Below, in pieces: positions 35,340 through 48,415 of a stretch of DNA of 64,000 bases. The notes under the pieces were generated by a model. The model saw nothing but the letters and a program-made list of their open reading frames with translations. It was not told the origin of the DNA and searched no databases. Source of the DNA: Avena insularis (Eukaryota > Streptophyta > Magnoliopsida > Poales > Poaceae); contig CM042694.1 in NCBI GenBank assembly GCA_023614405.1, forward strand, positions 480,969,392-481,033,391, read 5' to 3'. Each line of letters begins with the position of its first letter. Positions within the stretch are counted from its first letter, which is position 1. Position numbers and translations under genes: made by a program.

Positions 35340-38300
35340 TCAATCGGACTTGCCCTCCTGTGCACCAACCTCTTGCAGATAGTGCTCCGCATCTAAAGCA
35401 GCCATGCACCCTGTATATATACCGAGTTAGATGTTTGCTGCAGAATTATATGTTCAGTAGAAGCTACTAGTTCCAATTCGCATAGTCAACTGACAGCAGG
35501 TAGAGATAAGAGGATTATATTGCAATTAAGATTGAATCTCGAACCACACATCTGAAACGACTAGCAAGAGAAAAAGAGTTCACCTTATGCTACCATGTTG
35601 AACATATTGGCCGACATGAGAATTTCAGTAAAATGCAACTCCTAGTCAGAAAGGGAAAATTATGTACCAAGCAGATGCGTTTCAGAGTAAGGAATAAGGA
35701 TACAACTGCGCACCATTGACAATCAAATGTACTCAGGTGGCAGATCCAATACTTTTCAAAGAAGAATCTGTGATATATTTTTCTCAAAATTATCTGTCTA
35801 TGGATATTACTCAGCATTTCAGCATGCACACTAGGTAAACTTTAGTTACATCAGAAACCAACAGATAAATGTGCTTACATGTGTAGTGAGTGTCCTAGGC
35901 TTACTGATACTTTTAGAACGGAACCTTACTAAGTATAACAAGACATATTAAGACAACACTGTTAACTTGACTGGTTGGGTGTCACCTGCTATAAGATCAC
36001 CATAACATTCCACAGTTGCTCTCAGGAATCTTAAAGCAGGCCATAAGAGTATAGCACTGAAATCCAGATCTTCTAACCTAAATAGAGGGCAGAACTTCTA
36101 CGTTACTACAAGTTCGAAGCACCTGAAACTAATTACATGAAGGCTTCCATGGTATTCCCAACACAAAGCTTCAAAATGGCACACAGGGGACATTCCATCA
36201 CGTTCAATAATTCCTCAATCAGCTAACCATCAACACTAGCCATATCGTTTGCCCTGGGCACTATGGAAAAACCAGAACAGGGCTTTTGTAAATGATACTG
36301 TTTGAGAAGAAATTAATCAAAACCATGTTGAACTGAACTCATGATGCAGGTGCTCCAGTCCGACCCGTTGGACCGCTGGACCGCCCCTGATTTTTGGCAC
36401 CATAAGGATAGAGGCCCGCCCCGTCTAAATACAGAGTCGAATAGGGTCGGACCCTGTCGCCCCTAAGGGTAGAACCAGACCGCAATGCAAAAGTATTCTC
36501 CGACCGCACATGCGGCGAGCAGGGGAGCCACCGGTCGCCGGCGCACGGCGTCGAGGAATTCAGAGTGCTGCAGTTGGCTCCGTGGATGGATGCCCCGTGC
36601 TATTCGAGAGGAGCAAGAGCTCTGGATGTTTGAAGACCTGATCTGCCAGCTTCACCTCGGCTCCGTGCTGTTGTAGAGCATCCGCATGTGTCAAACCAGA
36701 AGTGAGTTGCGTTCTTCAAGGGGCCATGTCACAAAGTGCAACGGCCTGAAGGCAGCAGCGCCCCGGTCGCCGCCGTGAAAGCAGCCCTCGCTGTGAACCA
36801 TACCCTGCCGCCGCTGACAGAACAATACATGCTCTGCTCCCCTCTACTTGCGAGAGAAATTAAACAAAGCTATTATTTGCTAATTTTTCCAATTATTCTC
36901 GGGTTCGATTGTGTATACAATCAGTCAATTTGTTCTGTGAAATTTATGAGGGATGAATTCTTGTTGATTTCTTGATCCGCTTCCAAGTTCCAGCTACGCA
37001 CGCAGCAGGTAATTATTCATCACAAGCCAAAGCGTGCAAAATGGCAGCAGTAGCTCGATTACAGCTGAAGGGCCAAACCTGAAACCTAACGGGTTACCCG
37101 CTACCCTAACAAGGAGGTCCGATCCAAACCTAGAACCTCAGAATTTTATAGAGGTACAGCGGTCCAATAACAGGTCCAATCCGGACTGGACCACTTGCAT
37201 CTTGAAACTGAACTGCCACATATGTTCCTTTCTACAATAATGGGCAGGTTTACAGTTCTGGAGCTGAAGGGGGGATTTTGTTGGCTGGAGCAGAATACCT
37301 GCAGGGAAATGTGCTGAAACTACACAAGGAGGATCAGGGGCTAATCAGTATCAATATCCACTGCAGCTACCAGGTCATGGAAATTCGACTGAAAATCATG
37401 AGGATGTAGCAAGAGCACCCATGTTTTGCAGCCCTGATGACTGTTGTGATAGGTGTTCAAGCAGTTTGATGTAATTAGCTTAAATCGTTTAGCTTGCTTC
37501 CCACTTCCCAGTTTACAAAGGTTTTGTTAATAAGGAGCAAAAGCCTGAAAGTTTTCGTCCATTTTGGTACAACTTTTCTGCTTTCTTTTGGTTGTTGAAC
37601 TCATAGTTTGTTCTTTTCTTTAACGGGGACTCGTAGTTACTTCTATTACTTTCAATAATGGAACCCTGTGACCAGGGTTAGTGTCATATGGAAAGGAAAC
37701 TGATTCCGAATGCCATTTCTTCGAAACAATAAGATGACCTGCATATTCAGTAGGTATGGACACCAACACCAACATCCTAGAATGTCGCAGTTACTATCAT
37801 GGTTCTTACATGTAGTGAACTAATTTTTAGTACAATGTCGTCCAATATTAATAACGACTCATTTTCTCCAAATGCTCAAACACCACATCCTATTGTCACT
37901 AAAAGGATTAGTAAATGATACATAACTACAGTTTCGCGTTTATCATAATTTTATTACCAAAAGGCAACATTAAACTACTGAACACCATGGCTGATTTCTA
38001 GCGAAAATTACATGAGCAAAGAAGCAATAGCATATGAAAACGTTGAAAGAATATTATTGATTACCTATGTATCCATATTGATCACTAGCAAGTAGCAACA
38101 CTTACATAATCAATTGACAAAGTGTTAATGTAATACCTGATCCAGCGGCAGTGATGGCCTGACGGTACTTCTTATCCTGCACATCCCCAGCAGCAAAGAC
38201 CCCCTCTACACTGGTATGTGTAGAGCCTGGCTTGGTGGCCACATACCCATCCGCATGGAGCTCAAGCTGTCCATTGAGAAACTTGGTGGCCGGCTCATGC

Positions 38301-39061
38301 CCGATGGCAAAGAAGAGCCCGGACACCTGAAGATCGGAGACCTCACCAGTCACCAAGTTCTTGACCTTAACGCCAGCTAATGGGCCGCCGCCTGCGCCTC
38401 CGTAGGCCTCGACGACCTCAGAGTCCCAGACAACTTGGATCTTAGGATTAGAGAGCGCCCTGGCCTGCATAATCTTGGAGGCGCGGAAGGTGTTGCGCCG
38501 GTGGATGACGTACACTTTGGATCCGTACTTGGTGAGGAAGTTGCCCTCCTCCATGGCGGAGTCTCCGCCGCCGATGACGGCGATGGGCTTGTTCCGGAAG
38601 ATGGGGGCGGCGCCGTCGCAGACCGCGCAGGCAGAGATGCCGCGGTTCCAGTAGGTGTCGGACCCGGCGAAATGGAGGCGGCGAGCGACGGCACCCGTGG
38701 CGATGACGACGGTGTCCGCGAGGACGGTGGTGGAGTCGGAGGCGACGCGGAAGGGACGCTCGGAGAAGTCGACATCGGTGACGGTCTCGGAGAGGATGTT
38801 GGTCCCGAAGCGGACGGACTGGGCGCGGCAGTTGTCCATGAGGTCGATGCCCATGATGCCGCTGGGGAATCCCGGGAAGTTCTCCACGTCGGTGGTCGTG
38901 GTGAGCTGCCCCCCGGCAGCGATGTCGTTGGCCATCCAGCCCTCGAAGAGCACGGGCTTGAGCTCCGCGCGGGCCGCGTAGATGGCCGCTGTGTGCGCGG
39001 CCGGGCCGCTGCCGATGATGCACACACGCGTGCGGAGCGGCTCGGCGGCGGATCCCTCCAT
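35340..39061 (-). CDS. NTR: NADPH-dependent thioredoxin reductase (NTRA/B type), two exons
   Basis: A flavoenzyme that passes electrons from NADPH through FAD and a Cys pair to thioredoxin. Exon 1 is 39061-38137 and exon 2 is 35410-35340; GT-AG sites join GGATCAG to GGTGCATGG in frame. Together they give 331 aa, the usual plant length. Visible motifs: FAD-binding [10 protein letters not shown] (17-26), redox-active CAVC (Cys145 and Cys148), NADPH-binding GGGDSA (164-169) and GDV (292-294). Exon 2 encodes the conserved tail [15 protein letters not shown]...EGKSD. An in-frame TAG five codons before the ATG rules out an N-terminal targeting extension from this start, so a cytosolic form is most likely; close relatives also have mitochondrial forms. 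Reading straight past exon 1 would give a false ending. The 2,726-nt intron holds a hAT-like insertion. All visible coding sequence is intact. Confidence 0.95.
36343..37201. mobile_element. hAT-like non-autonomous element in the NTR intron
   Basis: Imperfect inverted repeats of about 50 bp bound this 859-bp block. The left begins gatgcaggtgctccagtccg; the right end on the other strand begins gatgcaagtggtccagtccg. Both contain ttggaccgctg-type inner blocks. Flanks look like a degraded direct repeat (ttgaactgaact versus ttgaaactgaact), so the TSD is not exact. The interior includes a GC-rich stretch (36500-36800) unlike the surrounding intron, which may be captured sequence. Family assignment to hAT rests on the end sequence only. 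Confidence 0.55.
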
Positions 39062-39808
39062 GGCTGCTCGGCTTGGCTAGGGCGGCGGCGGCGGCGGCGG
39101 GCGGTCAATAAGGGGTTTCGGGAGAAATGAAATTGCTACTCGTGTCGTGAGTCTCCAGTTTGGGTCTTTGACTATTCAGTCTGAGGCTCTGAGCCAACAG
39201 CCAGCCAATCAATGGCCACGGTGAACCCACGAATCGTGACAGACCTCCTCTCGTGACACAAGAGTACTTCCGCATATACGTACGTATTTACCAGTCAACC
39301 TTTTCTGCTAGCCATTGGATTTCAGTTTAGCCATACTGATCTCCCTCGTGTCAACACCACACGCCAACCCTAATTTTCTATGCCAGCATCTTTCTTCGCT
39401 TCTCTTGTTTCCAAGTCCACCATCTCCGGTGGTTTACCGGGGCCTCAACACCGGCGGTGGCCTGGTGCTCCAGAAGAACACATGTCGTGTGAGCCCACAA
39501 GGTTGAGTGAGGGATCCGGAGAAGAAAACCAATCTAGGGTTTGGCACTCTTTGTCGGTGGTATCGTCGGTCCGCTCCGGCTTCGGTGGTCCTAGGGCCTT
39601 GGAGGTGTGACGGACCACGGCCTTTCGTCGGTGGGAGATTTTTCATTATTTGTTGAGCCTGTTTTTAGTGTCTTATTCGGGATGTTGAGCTGACAACTAT
39701 GTCCTGAAATCAGAATAAGATACTCCCCGCTCTATCCTCGCTCCGGTGGTGTATCTAGCGCCTATATGGGCACATGGAGTCGTTTGTCCGACGGATCTCC
39801 TGGGATTC
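39062..39808. promoter_or_regulatory. Upstream region of NTR and flank of Gypsy element 2
   Basis: The 39062-39300 part is the probable NTR promoter and 5' UTR, read leftward; a GGC-type triplet run lies at 39083-39108. From about 39400 to 39800 the sequence looks like part of an older repeat, but I cannot name it. No other gene is supported. Confidence 0.4.
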
Positions 39809-40308
39809 TGATGGGATATGCCGAACGGGGTATGCCCAGCAGGATGTTCCGACTAGCCCAAGGACCTTGCGAGTGGGTCTGCAGGACGGCGACTGGAATG
39901 CGACTAAGGAGCAGGCCTGGCGACTGGAAGTTGGAGGCCCAGAAGCATAGCCGAAACCCAGTCAGATTAGGTCAAATCTTCCGAATCCTTGACTAGTTCG
40001 GTTGTAAATATTGTAAACCCTAGCGAGGTACCTCCTATATAAACCTCCCTAGGGTTCCCTTTGTACTCACGTTCCATCATACATCCCCTCAAGCGACTCG
40101 CTGCTTAGACGCCGAGCTCGCCACCCCTGTAACTCGCTCTCCGCCAATACAATCTAGCAGGAGTAGGTCTTTACCCTCTGGGGGGGCAAACCTGGGTAAA
40201 CTTATGTGCATCCGCCCCCATCTCGTACCGCAGATGGCCGCCAGCTCTCGCCCCCAATACTATCAATCGCTACCCCTGGTAGCGACTGCCGTGGCCATTC
40301 CTACGATA
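39809..40308 (+). repeat. 5' LTR of Gypsy element 2 (left edge approximate)
   Basis: It ends ...CTACGATA immediately before gtggcgcccaccatggg. A TATA box (TATATAAA) lies at 40036-40043. The start at TGATGGGATAT is my best guess; no TSD confirms it. Confidence 0.65.
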
Positions 40309-41364
40309 GTGGCGCCCACCATGGGACGTGGCTGGTCTGGCCTGAGTTCTGCGGCGAGACCCTACACGCCAATCAATCGGCCAATCGCCACCGACCGCAT
40401 GATCGCCAGCGGCGAGATCTTGCAGATCCTACCTAGTAGCTACATCCCGGCATTGCGCCCGATCACGCACAGCGCAGTGATGCTGATCGACACCATCAGC
40501 TTGTTCGTCGGCTTCACCGACGCAGTCGACTCGGCGGAAACGGTGATCGTCGGCGGATTGCCACCATGCCGCGATCTGCTCTCGGGGGACTAGATCCGCT
40601 CCATCAGCCGCCTCACCACCGAGTATGACTCGGCCGCCAGCAACGCGGCCAGGACTGATGTCGTCGTGGACGACGCGGCTCTCCACGATGACGCCGATTC
40701 GACGACCCCAGCCTCGGTCGCCGGATCCATCACCACCGCATCACGGGAGGACTCCATCACGCGGGTCTCCAACCCTGAGGATTTCGAAGACCCCTCCATC
40801 CTCAGGATCTTCGACTCCGACTCCGGGTCGGAGTTCCTAGAGGACTTCGACGCCAGATCCAATCGCTTCAATGCAATTTACATGGCGGGTAGCACAAGCG
40901 CCCCGTCAGATCCATTCTCCACGCCGATACCGCTGACTGCAACAACGATAGAAGTGGAAGAAGCCTGCCTGCGACTGGAGGAGGCACAGTGCAGGGAGCT
41001 AGCCGAGCGTGAGAAATTCCGCCTCGAGCGGGAAACAGAGCAGGAGATGTCACTCTACCATCAACGCCGCATCAGGACCCGCCAGAACTCCAACGTCCAG
41101 GGTCGCGTCCTGAACTTCAACGACGAGAGCGACCTCACACGCGCAACCGAGCGCGAATACTGTGAGAATGCGCTGCCAAGCGGCAGCAACCGACCACCAC
41201 CCGGTGCACCGGCGACTGGAGCCCCACCGCCACCCATTGGTCGCGCTCCCCCATCGGACCAGTCGTGAATCATCATCTCGCCACAGGCCCATGATGCCAA
41301 CGGGATCCCACTGTACTCCATTCCAATGGACAACGTCATCGCGGCTGACACCACGGTCGCCCAC

Positions 41365-42957
41365 TGCTACATTGCAAATGTATCTATAATTTTTGTTATT
41401 CCATGCTTGGTTTTATCTACTTTCTTGTGTTTTGTCCATACTTTGGAGTACTTTTCATATGATTTCTTGGACTAACCTATTAACAAGAGCCACAGTGCCA
41501 GCTGCTTGTTTTCTGCTGTTTTTGGTTCCAGGAAAGTCAGAAAATGAATATTCTCGGAATTGGACGGGACAAAAGCCAAAGTGCCTATTTTCCGGAAGTC
41601 ATCAGATGCCAGAATACGAGACGGAGAAGGGCCAGAGGGCGGCCACACCACCTGGCCGCACGGCCAGGCTTGGCCCATGCCAGGGGGTGGTGTGGCCAGC
41701 CCAGGAACCCCCTCAGCCTCTCCTTCCGCCTATATATTGCCTCTGATATGGAAACCCTAAGGACCCGATCAAAAATCCACGAAAGAGTCTGTAGCCGCCG
41801 TCATCTCCAACCCTAGATCGGGAGGGATTTGAAGCTCTTCCTGGCACCCTGCCGGAGAGGGGAATTCACCCTAGAGTCCTTCTTCATCATCATGCAAGCC
41901 TCAGGTGTGATGCGTGAGTAGTTCATCTCTAGACTACGGGTCCATGTAGTAGCTAGATGGCTGGTTCTCCTCCTTTGTGCTTTCATGTCTAGATCTTGTG
42001 AGCTCCTTTCATGATCAAGATCATCTATTTGTAATTCTGCATGTTGTGTTTGCCGGGATCCGATGGATATTGAGATGCTATTTCAGATTGATTATTGATT
42101 CTATCATGTCTTTGTTATTTGTGATCTTGCATGTTTTCCGTTGTTAGTAGCTATCTTGGCCAAGTAGATGCTAGCAACTCCAAGAGTTAGTATTTATGCT
42201 CGATAGTGGGTTCATGCCTCCGTAACTGGGAAGTGACAGAAATCTCTAAGGTACTAGATGTGTTGTTGCTACTAGGGAGAAAACAACAATCCTTTGTTCA
42301 TAGAACAATCGTATTGTTTACATTACACACAATTCGTAATGCAATTATCTGTTGCTTGCAACTTAATACTGGAGGGGGTTCGGATGATAACCTGAAGATG
42401 GATTATTAGTCATAGATGCAGTTGGATGGCGGTCTATGTATAATGTTTTAATGCCCAATCGAATCTCAAAGGAGTCAAGATGAGTAGTATATGCTTGTAT
42501 GCTTTCTCGATGTTTATCAATTGCCCCACTGTAATTTGTTCACCCAGTATGTTATCTATCTTAAGGAGAGCCACCTCTAGTGAACTATGGACCCCGGTCC
42601 TTTCCTTTACATACAATCTACAATCAAATTGTTTACTGCTTTGTGTTTACTTTCTGTAAACTATTACTTCCTTCCATTCGAAACATTTAATCCTTTGTTT
42701 TCAGCAAAACCGGTGAGATTGACAACCTCACCGCAAGTTGGGGGCAAAGTTCTGTGGTTGTGTTGTGCAGGTCTCCACGTTGCTACTAGCACCGGTAGTA
42801 TGCCCTGCCAAGGCTCAGCTAGCAACACCTTTGGGGTGTTTCCTTGCTCCTACTGGACTGATAACCTTGGTTTCGTACTGAGGGAAAACTTGCTGTTGTG
42901 CTCATCATACCTTCCTCTTGGGGTTCCCCAACGAGCTCGATATATTTTGGGCCATCA
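41365..42957. mobile_element. Solo LTR A in the gag of Gypsy element 2, 1.59 kb
   Basis: It starts TGCTACATTGCAAATGTATC and ends GGGCCATCA, flanked by exact 5-bp direct repeats CCCAC (41360-41364 and 42958-42962). TG...CA ends plus a 5-bp TSD and no internal domain mean a solo LTR left by LTR-LTR recombination. The start (gtatctataat... followed by ttccatgctt) is a very common pooid repeat and matches solo LTR B (54793). It contains no gene. Confidence 0.85.
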
Positions 42958-44768
42958 CCCACCTCGACATCCAAGGAGAGGGCACGCTGCAGATCTAGTA
43001 CACCAAGTCCCTACTTGCTAGAGCCGTCGAGCAGCAAGTCGCGGGAGTCGACCCACGGGGGCGGATGTATTCCCGCTCATCGGCAAGCAGGGCAGCCTCA
43101 AGCGGCCCCCAACCATCGCCAATGCCATCACCTGCCCACCACCCCAGCCCCTAGCGCACCAGCCACGGGCCGCCAACCCCGCGCTCTCCACCAACGAGCC
43201 GCAACCGGTGAACAACACGGTCAACAACCAGGTCTGGCGGGCGTGCCAACCCAATGACTTGAGGCACACCCTCACCAACCACGGCGACCCCAAACCAAGG
43301 AGCTCTCCTAGCTGAGTCAGTCCATAGTGCTTCGGACCAATGATCCGAGGCGAGAAGTACCCCGCCAGCTTCAAGGCGCCCAAGGAGATTGAAAAGTACG
43401 ATCCCACGTACGACCCAGCGGTGTGGCTGGACACGTACCTTATGGCGATGGGAATCGCTGGCCACACCGACCTACTAGCCGCTCGCTACCTCCCCTTGAT
43501 GATGGAGGGAGCGACCAGGCAATGGATCAACACCCTCCCTACCGACAACATTGACTCGTGGGAGGAGATGCGCGATGCCTTCGTCAGGCACTTTGAGGGC
43601 TCCTACACCCGCGCCACCACCATCGAGGACCTGGAGCAATGCATCCAGGGGCCGCACGAATCGACCCGCCACTGGATCCAAAGGTGGCAGGAACTATGGA
43701 CCAACGCCTTCGGCATTCACCCGGACATGGTGATCCACTGCTTCAAGAACGCGTGCCGGTACGAGCCCCTGGTCGCTAAGATCAAGAGGGTTTACCGGAC
43801 GCTCGACAACATCCCTGACCCCCTCGAGATCGCCAAGCGGTACGCGGAGGAGGACCCCAACCAGGACTCTGACGACGAGTTGGGAGGAAGGCGCCGCACC
43901 AGCGGCCACGACAACGGGCGACAGCACGACATGCGCTATAGCAACACTCGCCTCACCGGAAAACGCCGCGGTGATGGGCGAGTCGACTTCATCACTAATG
44001 CCAGTTACAGCCAACGTGAACCAAAGAACTTCTGCCATGATGGAGGAAACTACTGCGACAGCGGAAACTACCGCGCCAACAATGCGACAAGGCCAAAATT
44101 CGACCCCGCCGCCCTGCTGAACCAACCCTGTGTCTACCACAGCAGGGAGGGAAAACCCGCCACCCACACCACCGCGGATTGCCACTCCCTAAAGGAGATC
44201 GAAAAGGCAAGGCGAGCAAGGGAGGACCCCAACAACAACCCACCTAGGGACAACGGCAATGTCGGCGGGTTCGGCAACACCGTTGGCTTGCTACATAGCT
44301 TCAACAGGCTCAACACCAAATGCGAGAAGAAGGTGATTGCCTGTGCAGTCACCGTCAATGTGGTGACCCAAGTCGACATCCCCCGCTTCCTCAACTGGTC
44401 CGAGAAAAGCATCACCTGGAGTCGCCAAGATCACGCTCCTAGGATCGAGTGCCCAGGGCGAGTCGCCCTGGTGGTCAGGCCCAAAGTGGCTGACTACTGG
44501 CTGCCCAAGACACTGATGGACGGTGTAAGCTCCATCAACATCATGTACTTGGACACATTCAAGAGGCTCCACCTCCTGGAGTCGGCGATCGAGCCGACAC
44601 TCACCACTTTCCACGGCATTGTCCCTGGTCGAAAGGCGTACCCGATCGGCAAGGTGACGATGCCAGTCACCTTTGGCACACCAGCGAACTTCCGCACTAA
44701 GCGGATCATCTTCGAGCTGGTGAACTTCTGCAGCCCCTACCACTGCGTCCTAGGGCGCCAGGTGTTCG

Positions 44769-44773
44769 CGAAG
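44769..44773. repeat. TSD of the gag-only Copia element, left copy
   Basis: CGAAG; the right copy at 52863-52867 is CCAAG, one base different. Confidence 0.75.
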
Positions 44774-46550
44774 TGTTGGAAATATGCCCTAGAGACAAAT
44801 AGTAGTAAGGACTATTATCATATTTCATATAGTTTATGATTAAGTTTTATATCATGTTATAACTGTATTGAGTGGAAACTTCAATACACGTGTGATATAC
44901 AAACAACTAGGGGTTCCCAGTGAAACTCTAGTCACTGGTTCATTGGTCAACAAATGATCATGTGGCATTTATGCCAGTTGGAAATGAAGTCATCTCATTC
45001 CGAGAATGAGATGATGAACCAATACCCAACCTAAACATCGTGACCCGATCATGTCACGAAGTTCAAGTTATGATGATTAGAAATGGATCCTCGTAGACTA
45101 TTCCTTAGACCGTGAGGCTATATCAATCACTGTCTCCCGAGAGTGCTTAGATAGCATCAAGTGCCACTTGGTAATACAATGGTTATAAAGGTGTGTTCAG
45201 GTACTCGGAGGAAACCGTAGAGGCAATATATGTCAAGAGCAGGATTTGTCCGTCCATGTGACGGGAAGATACTCAAAGGGCCCACTCAAAGAAGTTATAT
45301 CCAATAGCTGCGCAGCGTGTGATTTGATCACAGGGATATCACTTGTCGGAACGAGTCAAGTAGCGTTGTTCGGTAACAAGATTGAACACGACATGGTGAT
45401 TTCATTGATCAGATTTTGGGCAATGCAAGTATCGAGTGACAAAGGGAATAAGACACGACTGTCCTGGTTCAAACGACAAAAGATCTTCGTGGAACGCACA
45501 GGGGTGACATGGCCATCCAGGTCCCTCTGTTTATCATTGGTGTGGGAGTGTCCCGACCATGTCTGGAGTGTTCCCAAACCGTGGGGTATCACGCTTAAGG
45601 GCTTGATGATGCTTAGAGAGTGTTTATAGGATCGGTAGAATCGCCAAAGAATAGTAGAGAGAAAAACCGGAAGGGTTTCGGTAAGTCTGGAGGATGTCCG
45701 GAGTGGAGGTGGAAGGTGTTCCATAGCCATGGAGGTTTAATAATATGTGAATAAATGTTAAATATTGATTTAATCATTTATTCATAATTATTTAATAAAG
45801 AGAAAAATCAATTAAATGGTCAAAGGCTTAATGGGCCAATTCCCGGAGGGGAGAGGGCCCATTAGGGAAAGGAGAGAGGGAGAAGGGGCCAAGGGGGTAG
45901 CCGGCGCCCTAGTGGGCCAACCCCCCTGTGCGAATCCCATGGGGGTGGCCGGCGGTGCCACCCCTCCCCCCTCTCCTTTAGTCCCACCCCGGGACTTTGA
46001 GGGAGGTAGTACCTCCCCTCCTCCTATATATAGTGGGGGTATTTGGCCAGATAAATACACCAATAATCAATAAAGGTCTTCTCACTTTTGGGAGGACCTC
46101 TAATTGATATTTTCTCTGTCCCCCTCTCTCTCACATGACCGTGGTCTCAAGTCTAGACTGTGCGAACGAGAGACATCTTCACCGCGGAGTGCCGTCGTGC
46201 TGTGGGATTCAGATCCGGGAGCTCTAATTCCGCAACTGCTGCTGGATCGGAGAAGCGGGAGTCATCGTTAGGCACCGGACGTGTGTAACTCCCCGCGAGG
46301 TGTCGCACTTGAGGCACTCAAGTCGTTGGAGCCAAAGGAGCACAAGGACTTCATCATGACCTTGAGGTCGGCTTCGGCTCGTCTACATCAACCACGCTCT
46401 CCTGAGCATTGACAACGCTTTTCGGTATTCAAGGGTAAGTTCGCGAAAAGCCCCTCCCATTACTGTATTACTAATAGATAGGTCCTGGCAGCTTCAGGGG
46501 TTCAGGGGCGTAGGGTAAAATTTATTGTTTTCATGCGCGAAACCCCAACA
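44774..46550 (+). repeat. 5' LTR of the gag-only Copia element
   Basis: 1777 bp; TATA-like run (tatatata) at 46025-46032; ends ...cccaaca. Confidence 0.92.
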
Positions 46551-46551
46551 G

Positions 46552-46564
46552 TGGTATCAGAGCC
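46552..46564 (+). other. Primer-binding site (initiator Met-tRNA type)
   Basis: TGGTATCAGAGCC one base after the LTR. Confidence 0.9.
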
Positions 46565-47681
46565 AGGTCTATGCGTAGTAATGCTAGTACGGGTAGAACA
46601 CACGAGATGTAGCGTGTGGGCGTTGATCTTTTAGTTGTTACCCTCCCACGTGTACTTGTGTATACCGCAGTAATGCTTGATGAAGCAGCCCCCAACCGAC
46701 TTTACGCGTTCATTCGCTAGACTGGTCCACGCTTGACATACGGCTTGTACCATATAAACTGGCTTAGGGGGGTGTCTGTCTCTCTCGTATTATTTGGTAT
46801 ACCATTTGCAATGGAGGGCCCCGAAAGGGGTGTAGTAGAGACAACTACTTGATCAGCGTTGTGCTGAAAGTTCGTAGGTAAGAACGGTTCTTGTGCGAAA
46901 GCCCGTTCAGCCACGTAAAACATGCAAAGATAAAGTAGAGGCATCTAACTTTGTTTTGCAGGGGGCATTGCTTTGTGATATGGTTGTGGCAAAGGTAAAG
47001 CGATTACCTTAAGTTACGTAGTAGTAGATAGTCACGAAGATGACAAACTACCACGCCAGAATGACACCTGTACCCTGGTGTCTACGGCGTCGGAACCCTG
47101 GCGCCAGAATCCGGTGACGACGGATGGAGATCACGACGTGAAGGACCATATCACATCGCATTTACATTCAATATTATTGTTTGTATATCTTATTGTGTGC
47201 TAGTATTAGATACTCGACGGTAGCCTAATAAGATGATCCCTGTTAAAAATTACCAACGATTACGTTCTCCCTTAGTGTGCACCACCAAGAAAGTTCTTTG
47301 GTATGAGGCGATCCATGGTACAGGCATGGGTGTCAGACATATCTACGTTCACATAGAGTGGGTGTAAGCCATGTTGCACAGCAAATACACTAAGGTTGAG
47401 TTGGCGAGCCTAGCACGCCATAGAAGCATGGCCTCAGAATGCGGATGGTTGAAAGATCGAGCACGAGTCGCATGAATGATGTGACCGACGTTTAGCGTCC
47501 ACCCTTGAACCCACATTGATGGCTGTGACGATCAGGGGATATGTGGCTGATAGGGGTCGTGTTATCACTAGGAATCCTTTTGGAGATAGGCGTTTCTGAG
47601 TGGAGTTATTATTAAAACATTTAATTATAAACTTAGTCTAAATTCCTTTTGCAATTATAAATGTAGATTCCACCTTTCCTG

Positions 47682-48415
47682 TTGACGATTGATTGGTTAG
47701 AAGGAGAGAAGCTCAGATTAGATGGATCAAACTTCTCCATATGGGTTGCACGTCTCCACGTTCTCCTTAGCGAGAATGACGTGGTCGACTACATACTCGA
47801 CGGGGTGGATTTGGATAAGCCCATTGACCTAGAGACCCCAAAGCAGTGGAAAGACCGCTATCTTCGTCGTGAGATGGCCTCCTTCATTTTAGTTACTATG
47901 CGTTTTGTAATGGTGGATGAGATATGGCCTTTCGTGGGTGATGTCAACCCTCATTCGGTGATGCTACAGCTTAGGACACATTTTGTGGAACAAGCACGCA
48001 TATGGGAGCATGAGCTGATAGGAGACTTCCTCTCCATTAAGAGGGAGGAGAACTCATCATTGGACGACCACTTGGAGCGCATGCATGATGTGTACATGAG
48101 GCCTGTATACTTCTTGGATAGCTAGATGACGGGCTCTTTTGCAAACGGCGTTGTGCTGCGGTCGCTGCCACCAAGCTACCAAGCACAAGTCAGGACTTGC
48201 GTAATGAGGGGCGACGCAGAATCAATGGAGGTCCACCGGTTCGTGACACATCTCAGGAATGTGTTGGTTGAACCAGATGTCGCTCAGGTCATCAATGACA
48301 AAGGTATATATTTGATATATAGTTTTATAAATGTTATAATCTTGCAAACACATTTGTAGTGTTAAGTATATCTGATACTTGTTCTGTTTTGCTGAAAACA
48401 GGTCCTTCTGCATGA
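47682..48415 (+). pseudogene. gag-like gene of the gag-only Copia element with candidate 98-nt intron
   Basis: The frame includes WLEGEKLRLDGSNFSIWVAR and then LHVLLSENDVVDY, the start of a Copia gag (UBN2-type), and continues to LRSLPPSYQAQVRTC. One TAG (48123-48125) interrupts it. No zinc knuckle is present. At the end, AAAG|GTATAT (donor at 48304) and GAAAACAG (acceptor ending 48401) bound a 98-nt AT-rich segment. Removing it changes the frame and gives a stop four codons later (48413-48415). BARE elements are known to splice a short intron to make gag RNA (from memory), so this may be a retained copy of that signal. A clean ATG start is not visible at 47682; the true start may lie elsewhere or be lost. 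Confidence 0.65.

Larger units (their letters stand above)
40321..44773 (+). pseudogene. gag and start of protease of Gypsy element 2, split by a solo LTR
   Basis: The frame begins at ATG 40321. It runs through an Ala/Ser/Thr-rich N-terminus and a Glu/Arg-rich helical stretch (40960-41080), with a TAG at 40591 and a TGA at 41266. At 41364 it meets the solo LTR; joining 41364 to 42963 (one TSD copy removed) continues the same frame (TTVAHLDIQGEG). After more stops, the gag core lies at 43340-43860 (YDPAVWLDTYL, WEEMRDAFVRHFEGSYT) and a CCHC-like remnant follows. The protease-like region with LMDGVSSINIMY lies near 44510-44550 (Gly to Val at the usual DGG). At 44773 the Copia element interrupts it (QVFAK), and it resumes at 52868. 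Confidence 0.82.

Noticed and set aside
38377..39130. Long frames on both strands overlapping NTR exon 1 (191-243 aa)
   Set aside because: GC-driven shadows of the NTR coding sequence; the NTR frame itself carries all known motifs.
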